This document shows positions 1 to 5,611 of a stretch of DNA of 6,549 nt, piece by piece (the stretch's first letter is position 1; every line of letters starts with the position of its first letter). The DNA comes from Arenicella sp. (lineage in GTDB: Bacteria > Pseudomonadota > Gammaproteobacteria > Arenicellales > Arenicellaceae): NCBI GenBank assembly GCA_023299895.1, contig JALZWI010000274.1:1-6549 (forward strand). The letters are read 5' to 3'. A program made the translations under genes and the position numbers. Below the pieces are notes generated by a model, which was given only the letters and a program-made list of their open reading frames with translations, was not told the DNA's origin and did not search any database.

Positions 1-351
1 GAGCAGCCGGTCACAAACACCTTATTACTTACGTCTATCGATAAGGAAGTTTCTGTCGCATCTACAGTAAAAACTAAACCCGCAGAAGTTATTAAGCGAA
101 CAGAGCCTTATTATCCTAGGCTTGCCGTTGATCTTAACTATGAAGGGTGGGTCGAGCTCGAATATCAAGTTGATGCACGAGGGCAAGCGACTAATATCAA
201 AGTAATGAATGGAGAAAGAATCAAAACCTTTGAAAAAGCCGCCATTAATGCCATCGAAGATTGGGAGTTTACGTCCGCTATAGACACCACCACTAACACT
301 CCAATATTGTCAGAGCCAATGCTAACTAAATTTAATTTCTCGCTGGACTAG
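1..351 (+). CDS. TonB C-terminal-domain protein, 3' part only
   Basis: The frame is open from the first base and ends at TAG 349-351, giving the last 116 residues; the start lies upstream of the window. Residues 35-95 of this fragment match the TonB C-terminal fold: EPYYPRLAVD, then G49-W-V-E-L-E-Y-Q-V-D-A-R-G61, then FEKAAINAIEDWEF (77-90). This is the usual series of YP..A, G.V.V...V...G and A...A...W.F. In TonB proteins this domain sits in the periplasm and contacts the TonB box of outer-membrane receptors. Similar domains also occur in TonB-like proteins with other N-termini, such as TPR or peptidase-sensor types. The N-terminal membrane anchor and proline-rich spacer are not in view, so a true energy transducer cannot be told from a TonB_C-containing relative. 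About 20 residues follow the last core strand. It is separated from the efflux operon by 160 bases and is probably a separate transcription unit. Confidence 0.85.
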   Translation, partial: EQPVTNTLLLTSIDKEVSVASTVKTKPAEVIKRTEPYYPRLAVDLNYEGWVELEYQVDARGQATNIKVMNGERIKTFEKAAINAIEDWEFTSAIDTTTNTPILSEPMLTKFNFSLD

Positions 352-511
352 TTAATACAAAGTACAGTTCTAACCTTTTGAATCTCAACTAATCATGATT
401 TTCTTGTTGTATGCTTAAGTAAATAGAAGGATTACATCACTATATGAGTATATAGGTATGAATCCTAATAATAGGTCTCAATAATAACAAGCATATAAAA
501 AGGTAACATGC
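352..511 (+). promoter_or_regulatory. Intergenic region, presumed promoter of the efflux operon
   Basis: This 160-base AT-rich gap must end the tonB-like transcript and start the efflux operon, unless the genes are co-transcribed. I see no stem followed by a T-tract, so no intrinsic terminator is called. TATA-like hexamers lie at 449-454 (TATATA) and 457-462 (TATGAA), but neither has a convincing TTGACA-like box 16-18 bases upstream. A TTGTTG at 404-409 has no good -10 partner. Small palindromes are AATCATGATT (391-400) and CTTAAG (414-419); either could be part of a regulator site, but nothing identifies a regulator. The promoter role is inferred from position only. Confidence 0.3.
500..503 (+). 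promoter_or_regulatory. Ribosome binding site choosing the GTG start at 512
   Basis: AAGG at 500-503, within AAAAAGGT, is a reasonable Shine-Dalgarno core. It ends 8 bases before GTG 512, a normal spacing. It is only 4 bases before an out-of-frame ATG at 508, which opens a 6-codon frame ending at TGA 526-528. The GTG is therefore the better start for the adaptor, although the ATG lies inside the initiation region and might compete for ribosomes. Confidence 0.55.
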
Positions 512-2050
512 GTGAAATCAATCGATGAAAGCTTAGATAGCTTCAACCTCGAACAGCAAGAGTCGACAAACGGTCACTCTCAAAACAAGATTCTTACCTT
601 ACTAGGAAAACCATTAGTTTGGCTAAAAAAACACCCTAAGACAGCCATCATTGTATTGTTGGCGATACTAAGTTTAGTTTGGTGGTTTGGCAAAGGCGAC
701 ACTACAGCACAAGCTAAACCGTTGTTAGTCGTGGTTGATAAAGGCGATATTGAAAATGCAGTTACCGCAGCAGGTAACTTGCAACCAAGTGAATATGTTG
801 ACATCGGAGCGCAAGTCTCAGGGCTACTCGAAAAATTACATGTTAATGTGGGCGACAAAGTCACCGTTGGACAGTTATTGGCCGAGATAGACGCCTCTGT
901 ACAGTTCAATCGAGTTGAAGCTAGTCGTGCAAGTTTAAGTGCGTTACAAGCACAGCAATCAGCGCGTTTAGCATCGCTAAAGTTAGCACAAGCAAATTCA
1001 GATCGACAAACTCGCTTAATTAAAGAAGACGCAACTAGCCAAGCGGACTTTGACCAAGCGATCAACACACTGGCTTCAGCGCAATCTAGTTTGATTCAGT
1101 TACAATCTCAAATTGCCCAAAGCCAAGCCAGCCTTGCCAGTGATGAAGCGACCTTGGGCTTCAGTACAATTAGTGCACCGATTAAGGGAACTGTGATCTC
1201 TGTTGCGATGAAAGAAAGTCAAACTCTGAATGCCACGCAGCAAGCTCCGACTATATTACGTGTCGCGGATCTGTCTACTATGACAGTGCAAGGCGAAGTA
1301 TCCGAAGCCGATGTCAGTAAATTAACGCCGGGCATGGAAGTCTACTTCACCACGCTGGGTGGTGGCTCTCGACGTTGGTACGGCAAACTACGTCAGATAT
1401 TACCTAAGCCAGTGGTAGCTAATAACGTTGTTTTATACACTGCGTTATTTGATGTTGAAAATACAGATAACGCACTATTATCTGACATGACCGCACAGAT
1501 TTTCTTTGTTACTGCATCCGCTCGAGATGTCGTACGTGTTCCTGTTGGTGCGCTGAATTTTCGAGACACCAACAACTTGCTAGGCTTAGACTTAGAAGGC
1601 AATACTTCAACTAACTCTGATACCTCTGCAAATCTTGAGAGTACCCAACAAGTCGCTACTCCTGACGCTAGTACACAAGGAATGGGGGGTGGCGGTATGG
1701 GTGGTATGGGTGGTGGTATGGGTGGTAATTTTACCGACCTTACAGAAGACCAAATTGCCGAATTTCGTGCGCAGCGAACAGCAGATGGTGGTGGTCAGCG
1801 AGGGCAAGACACCGCCAGTAGTAATGGTGAACCAACCAAAGTAACTGTATTAGTAGCGAACGAAGACGGCAGTTTCGAGAGCAGAGACATAACCGTCGGT
1901 GTGACAACTCGAGTATATGCTGAAATATTAAGTGGCTTAGTTGAGGGCGACCAAGTTGTTGCTGGAATTATCCAAGCACGCTCCGCTGCCGTAACTACAT
2001 CAGCCAATGAAGGGCGAGGTGGCGGTGGCGGTGGTGGTCGTGGTTTCTAA
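512..2050 (+). CDS. macA: MacA-like periplasmic adaptor of a tripartite ABC efflux pump
   Basis: This is an HlyD/MacA-family membrane fusion protein of 512 residues that bridges the inner-membrane MacB partner to the outer-membrane channel. A cytosolic tail (1-43) precedes one membrane helix (about 44-59, IIVLLAILSLVWWF), and the rest is periplasmic. The first lipoyl half includes VGDKVTVGQLLAEID (113-127). A long alpha-helical hairpin (about 128-216) carries the TolC-docking motif R-x3-L-x6-S as R165, L169 and S176. The second lipoyl half contains STISAPIKGTVIS (218-230), a beta-barrel spans about 255-335, and the membrane-proximal domain resumes at 443-485 (KVTVLVAN to EGDQVV). E. coli MacA has about 370 residues. 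The extra length is the N-terminal tail, a Gly/Met/Ser/Thr-rich insert at about 351-442 and a poly-Gly tail (501-512). The GTG start is supported by AAGG at 500-503, and no in-frame ATG occurs before the membrane helix. The gene is first in the operon, 26 bases before macB. An RND-type adaptor is the alternative, but the adjacent MacB argues for an ABC partner. Confidence 0.92.
   Translation: MKSIDESLDSFNLEQQESTNGHSQNKILTLLGKPLVWLKKHPKTAIIVLLAILSLVWWFGKGDTTAQAKPLLVVVDKGDIENAVTAAGNLQPSEYVDIGAQVSGLLEKLHVNVGDKVTVGQLLAEIDASVQFNRVEASRASLSALQAQQSARLASLKLAQANSDRQTRLIKEDATSQADFDQAINTLASAQSSLIQLQSQIAQSQASLASDEATLGFSTISAPIKGTVISVAMKESQTLNATQQAPTILRVADLSTMTVQGEVSEADVSKLTPGMEVYFTTLGGGSRRWYGKLRQILPKPVVANNVVLYTALFDVENTDNALLSDMTAQIFFVTASARDVVRVPVGALNFRDTNNLLGLDLEGNTSTNSDTSANLESTQQVATPDASTQGMGGGGMGGMGGGMGGNFTDLTEDQIAEFRAQRTADGGGQRGQDTASSNGEPTKVTVLVANEDGSFESRDITVGVTTRVYAEILSGLVEGDQVVAGIIQARSAAVTTSANEGRGGGGGGGRGF
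1683..1726 (+). repeat. G-rich imperfect tandem repeat coding for Gly/Met
   Basis: Within the adaptor gene this stretch repeats units of the form ATGGGTGGT and GGTATGGGT, encoding MGGGGMGGMGGGMGG (residues 391-405). It has four runs of three or more G on the + strand, with spacers of about 9, 6 and 9 bases. That falls just outside strict G-quadruplex definitions but allows a loose or two-layer quadruplex. Such repeats can change in copy number by slippage; gain or loss of whole 9-base units would keep the frame. Confidence 0.7.
2010..2043 (+). repeat. GGY-rich tract coding for the poly-Gly C-terminal tail
   Basis: A second G-rich tract, mainly GGTGGC and GGTGGT units, encodes GRGGGGGGGRGF, the last 12 residues of the adaptor. 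It ends just before the TAA at 2048-2050. The tract is low in complexity and likely flexible when translated; no membrane helix follows, so it is not a GlyGly-CTERM sorting signal. Confidence 0.6.
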
Positions 2051-2076
2051 CTCAAACTCATGCTGCAGTAAATATC

Positions 2077-4059
2077 ATGGTTAACTCTAATTCAATGACT
2101 GGTTCTGCCGAATTGGTTCCGCTTATCTCCTTACGTGACATCACACGCACCTTTGTGACTGGTGGCGGTGTTGAAGTACATGCTCTGCGTGGTGTCTCAC
2201 TCGATATCTATGCAGGGGAATTTGTTTCCTTAATCGGGCAATCAGGTTCCGGCAAATCTACCATGATGAATGTATTAGGTTGCTTAGATCGTCCTACTTC
2301 GGGTGACTATATTTTCGCTGGTCATGACATTCGAAGCTTCGATGCTAATGGCTTAGCTTGGTTACGTCGCGAAGCCTTTGGATTTGTGTTTCAAAGTTAT
2401 AACTTATTAGGAACAGCGAAAGCTGATGAAAATGTTGAAGTGCCGGCCATTTATGCTGGCCTAAATAAATCACAACGTAAGGCACGATCGACCGAGCTAT
2501 TAACTTCTTTAGGACTGGGTGATCGCATGGATCACCGTCCTAGCCAGCTTTCTGGCGGCCAACAACAACGGGTCTCTATTGCGCGTGCGTTGATGAATGG
2601 TGGCCAAGTTATATTAGCCGATGAGCCAACTGGGGCACTTGACTCACAAAGCGGTATTGAAGTAATGGCTTTATTAAAAGACCTTGCAAAGCAAGGCCAT
2701 ACCGTGATTTTAATTACCCATGATCATGAAATAGCCAACAATGCCGATCGGCAAATTGAAATGCTCGATGGTGAAATACTGAGTGATTCTGGTACCCTGA
2801 AAAACAGTGGCTTACAAGATGCGGGGCAATTATTTGACCAAATGCAGGAAAGAACAAAGCCAAGCAACTCGATCACAGAGTTGTCAGAAGCTGTGAATAT
2901 GGCATTTCGTTCTTTACGCGCCAATATTTTTCGTACCGTATTAACCTTGTTAGGTATCGTTATTGGTGTCGCCTCAGTAGTGGCTATGTTAGCAATTGGC
3001 GAAGGAGCACAAAAAGATATTGTTGAGCGTATTAATGCCCTCGGTGCGGATATGCTCACAGTCAGCCCCTCTGCACGCCGAGGTACTGCATCGCAAACCT
3101 TAACATTCGAAGATGCGATTACCATTGAAAACGAAGTCTTTAATGTTAAAGCCACATTACCTGAAATATCAGGTAATGAAACACTACGAGTTGGTAGCTC
3201 TGATTACTCCTCTACTATAACAGCGACCTCTGACAATCTTCCAGCCACGCGTAGCTGGCCTCTCGCTCAAGGTGTTTTTTTTACGAATGAAGACAGCGAA
3301 GAATTCACACCGGTAGCTGTTATCGGCTCAACAGTACGAGATAGCTTATTCACCGATGGCTCTGACCCAATCGGGCAGTACATGATGATAAAAAACGTAC
3401 CCTTTCAAATCATTGGCGTAATGACGTCCAAAGGTTCATCTGGATTCGGCGGGCGAGATCAAGATGACGTAGTGTTTGTGCCACTCAAAACTGGTGGCAT
3501 GCGTTTATTTGGACGGCAATATTTACGCACCTTAACCATTGCTGTGAAAGATCCAGAGTTCATTAATGAAACTGAAGAAGAAATAACCACGCTCTTGACA
3601 CAACGCCATGGCAGCGAAGACTTTCGCTTACGCAATAGTGCCGAATTGTTAGAAAACGTCTCAGCATCGCAGCAAACATTCACTGTATTACTTGGCTCAG
3701 TTGCTGCAATTTCATTACTCGTAGGTGGTATTGGTGTAATGAATATTATGCTGGTCTCCGTCACTGAGCGAACCCGTGAAATAGGCATTCGTATGGCCAC
3801 AGGAGCAAGACAAAAAGATATTTTATTACAGTTTTTGTCTGAAGCAATTGTAGTATCTGCGTTGGGTGGACTGCTAGGTGTATTGCTCGGTTTTGGAGCT
3901 GGTGCACTAATTCGTACCTTTGGCACATCAGTTGTGTTCAGTTCTGGACCAACCATTCTGGCATTTAGTTGTGCCGCTGGGATTGGTCTTATTTTTGGTT
4001 TTGCTCCTGCACGCAAAGCGGCTCGACTTGACCCTGTCGTCGCATTAGCCACTGATTAG
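2077..4059 (+). CDS. macB: MacB-type ABC exporter, fused ATPase and FtsX-like permease
   Basis: This 660-residue inner-membrane ABC transporter of the MacB family (E. coli MacB has 648) works as a dimer and powers export by ATP hydrolysis. The N-terminal ATPase is complete: Walker [10 protein letters not shown] (54-62), Q-loop Q106 in FVFQSYNLL, signature LSGGQQQR (158-165), Walker B VILADEP (178-184) with catalytic E183, D-loop ALD (187-189) and switch H215. A linker leads to TM1 (about 288-308), then a periplasmic MacB_PCD domain (about 309-532). TM2 (about 535-560), TM3 (about 588-612) and TM4 (about 624-643) make the FtsX part. [16 protein letters not shown] (562-577) is the conserved cytosolic coupling segment, and the end [14 protein letters not shown] is typical. 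ATG 2077 has no clear Shine-Dalgarno, and an ATG at codon 7 (2095) is an alternative. Translation is probably coupled to the adaptor gene 26 bases upstream. A T8 run lies at 3275-3282 (V400-F402). The fold is certain; calling it MacB rather than another MacB-like peptide or lipid exporter rests on the fused architecture and neighbours, and the substrate is unknown. Confidence 0.95.
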   Translation: MVNSNSMTGSAELVPLISLRDITRTFVTGGGVEVHALRGVSLDIYAGEFVSLIGQSGSGKSTMMNVLGCLDRPTSGDYIFAGHDIRSFDANGLAWLRREAFGFVFQSYNLLGTAKADENVEVPAIYAGLNKSQRKARSTELLTSLGLGDRMDHRPSQLSGGQQQRVSIARALMNGGQVILADEPTGALDSQSGIEVMALLKDLAKQGHTVILITHDHEIANNADRQIEMLDGEILSDSGTLKNSGLQDAGQLFDQMQERTKPSNSITELSEAVNMAFRSLRANIFRTVLTLLGIVIGVASVVAMLAIGEGAQKDIVERINALGADMLTVSPSARRGTASQTLTFEDAITIENEVFNVKATLPEISGNETLRVGSSDYSSTITATSDNLPATRSWPLAQGVFFTNEDSEEFTPVAVIGSTVRDSLFTDGSDPIGQYMMIKNVPFQIIGVMTSKGSSGFGGRDQDDVVFVPLKTGGMRLFGRQYLRTLTIAVKDPEFINETEEEITTLLTQRHGSEDFRLRNSAELLENVSASQQTFTVLLGSVAAISLLVGGIGVMNIMLVSVTERTREIGIRMATGARQKDILLQFLSEAIVVSALGGLLGVLLGFGAGALIRTFGTSVVFSSGPTILAFSCAAGIGLIFGFAPARKAARLDPVVALATD

Positions 4060-4063
4060 CATT

Positions 4064-5470
4064 ATGAATAAAATAATGAAGTTCCTAAGTGTCTGCTCAT
4101 TGACTCTAATTCTCACGTCTTGTGTAACGACCGAATTACCTGAGTTACTGAGTACTGACGTTCCCGATCAATGGGCCAACAGTGAAACTTCAGCAGTAGA
4201 CTGGCCAAGCCTCGAGTGGTGGCAAACATTTAATAGCGAGGAGCTAAGCGAAATTATGGAACGTGTGCAAGTTGAGAACTTAGATCTTGCAAACAACGCA
4301 CGCAACCTTGAGCAAGCACAAATAGCTTTACGTGATGCGGGTTTCGATTTATACCCAACACCAATACTAGATATTGGCGTTAATGAACGCTACACAGGAT
4401 CAAGACCTGATGGCGGTTCTTTTACTGACAGCAGTGATGGCTCAGCCAGTTTAGGTCTAGGTATCTCCTATACCAATATTTTAAGCAAACCTACTCGCTA
4501 TGATGCTGCTGTTGCACGTTACGATGGTGACATCTCGAGCTTGGCCGATATGCGCCTCAATACTTTAAGCACAGCCGCATCGACATATTTTCAAATTTTA
4601 CTGATTCGTGATCTCATGATAGCGGCCGAACAAAATTTAGAAAATGCTGAAGCGATTTTAAAAATCATTCAAGCCAGAGTGGATGCAGGCACGGTTACAC
4701 CGATCGACGCCTTACAACAAAGAATTACTGTAGAACGACAACGTAACGATCTTAAAACGCTCAAACAAAATGAATTAGCTGCCCGCGCTTCCATGTCTAA
4801 TTTACTGGCCTCTTCAGTCAATGATTTAAACATTAACGAAACCACATTGGCGGGCGTTGTCGTGCCTGAAGTACAACCTGGTATTCCATCAGAGCTGTTA
4901 TTACGTCGACCTGACTTAGTTAACGCAGAATCAAATTTGCGCCTTTTTAGAGCGAATGTTGATTTGGCGCGCTTAGAGTTTTTACCTAATATTTCACTAA
5001 CAGGTTCAGCGGGGCTAGCAAGTGGTTCATTGAGCGGGCTATTTGATTCCGCCGATTTAAACACCAGTGGATTGGGCGATATAGTATTAACACTATTGGA
5101 TAACGGCGCTCGCAAACGTAGCCTTCAAAGCAGTAAACTCGATCTAGAGTCCTCACTTGCTGATTACCGCCAAGCGGTTATTGACGCCTTTAATGAAATT
5201 GAAGTTTCACTCGGCAATATTGAATTACTAAACTCTTTAGCCGTCGTCGCAGCAGAAGACTTAGTCAGAGCAGAAGAAGCATTTCGAATAGCCGGCGTTC
5301 GTTATCGTGAAGGCGTCTCAGATTTTCAAACTCTTTTGAACACACAAGACACTTTATTTGCAGTCCGAAATTCATTTTCAAACAGTAAACTCAATCAGCT
5401 CAACGCGATTATTTCATTGTATCAGTCTCTTGGTGGCGGCTGGATCGCTGCTGAAAGCAATAATTTTTAG
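4064..5470 (+). CDS. Outer-membrane factor lipoprotein, NodT/OprM type
   Basis: This 468-residue TolC-superfamily channel provides the outer-membrane exit of the pump, normally as a trimer. The start is a type II signal peptide: MNKIMK, hydrophobic stretch 7-19, lipobox L17-T-S-C20. C20 would be lipidated, and V21 at +2 is compatible with outer-membrane sorting. Two OEP repeats follow. WPSLEWWQTFNSEEL (47-61) and the helix NARNLEQAQIAL (78-89) open the first. The family hallmark SELLLRRPDLVNAE (276-289), then FLPNISLTGSAG (306-317), open the second. GVRYREGVSDFQTLLNTQDTLF (411-432) and SLYQSLGGGW (451-460) close it, as in OprM/CusC/NodT proteins. Length is typical for the family. ATG 4064 lies 4 bases after the macB stop, without a clear Shine-Dalgarno, so translational coupling is likely; ATG 4076 (codon 5) would also leave a workable signal peptide. 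No key element is missing. Confidence 0.94.
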   Translation: MNKIMKFLSVCSLTLILTSCVTTELPELLSTDVPDQWANSETSAVDWPSLEWWQTFNSEELSEIMERVQVENLDLANNARNLEQAQIALRDAGFDLYPTPILDIGVNERYTGSRPDGGSFTDSSDGSASLGLGISYTNILSKPTRYDAAVARYDGDISSLADMRLNTLSTAASTYFQILLIRDLMIAAEQNLENAEAILKIIQARVDAGTVTPIDALQQRITVERQRNDLKTLKQNELAARASMSNLLASSVNDLNINETTLAGVVVPEVQPGIPSELLLRRPDLVNAESNLRLFRANVDLARLEFLPNISLTGSAGLASGSLSGLFDSADLNTSGLGDIVLTLLDNGARKRSLQSSKLDLESSLADYRQAVIDAFNEIEVSLGNIELLNSLAVVAAEDLVRAEEAFRIAGVRYREGVSDFQTLLNTQDTLFAVRNSFSNSKLNQLNAIISLYQSLGGGWIAAESNNF

Positions 5471-5514
5471 CCTTTCAAAAAAGCCTAAAATTCTTATGAA
5501 AGGCTATCGCCTTT
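5468..5514 (+). terminator. Probable operon terminator with alternative hairpins
   Basis: TAGCCTTTC (5468-5476, including the stop codon) pairs perfectly over 9 bases with GAAAGGCTA (5498-5506) across a 21-base loop. The same right arm can instead form AAAGGC-TATC-GCCTTT (5499-5514), a tight 6-base stem with a 4-base loop. Only three T bases follow that stem before AATGG, so the U-tract is weak and efficiency is uncertain. Position right after the last operon gene supports a termination or 3'-end-protecting role. Confidence 0.45.
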
Positions 5515-5558
5515 AATGGCTAAAATAATGACTTCTTAGAGCGAAAAAAAAGCCATTA
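5514..5558 (+). repeat. Inverted repeat with A8 in the loop, downstream of the operon
   Basis: TAATGGCT (5514-5521) and AGCCATTA (5551-5558) form a perfect 8-base inverted repeat with a 29-base loop. An A8 run covers 5544-5551. A competing pairing joins AATAATG (5524-5530) to CATTATT (5554-5560). There is no T-tract directly after it on the + strand. Read on the - strand the A8 becomes T8, but no - strand gene needs a terminator here. The role is unknown; it may be a second, weak 3'-end structure. Confidence 0.35.
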
Positions 5559-5611
5559 TTCGTTATCATGATCTTTCATTTTTTGAGGACATATTAACTC
5601 AAGTCTAAACC

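Noticed and set aside
352..420. Intrinsic terminator for the tonB-like gene
   Set aside because: The only palindrome, AATCATGATT, is short, AT-rich and cannot form a stable loop-bearing stem; the following T-rich stretch is interrupted.
508..510. ATG at 508 as the adaptor start
   Set aside because: It is in a different frame and stops after six codons at 526-528; the GTG at 512 gives the full adaptor with better ribosome-site spacing.
580..1068. Open frame on the - strand opposite the adaptor gene (162 codons)
   Set aside because: It is antisense to the well-supported lipoyl and hairpin region of the adaptor, Cys/Ser-rich in a way typical of antisense frames, and has no family resemblance.
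1683..1726. Possible CRISPR-like repeat array
   Set aside because: Units are about 9 bases, have no unique spacers and are in frame as Gly/Met codons of the adaptor.
1635..1844. Small + strand frame inside the adaptor insert, with VVWVVWVV-type repeats
   Set aside because: It is the out-of-frame reading of the G-rich repeat; the Val/Trp pattern is produced by the GGT/GTG repeat.
2012..2047. GlyGly-CTERM sorting signal at the adaptor end
   Set aside because: That signal needs a hydrophobic helix and a basic tail after the glycines; here the protein ends directly at GRGF.
3459..4052. Long open frame on the - strand opposite the 3' half of macB (197 codons)
   Set aside because: It lies fully antisense to a clear MacB FtsX domain, has a low-complexity Ser/Pro/Thr-rich composition with no recognisable domain, and has no context; it is a shadow of the real gene.
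5583..5611. Promoter TTGAGG (5583-5588) with TAAACC (5606-5611) before the right-edge gene
   Set aside because: The -10 match is poor and would place the transcript start inside the coding region; too weak to list as a feature.
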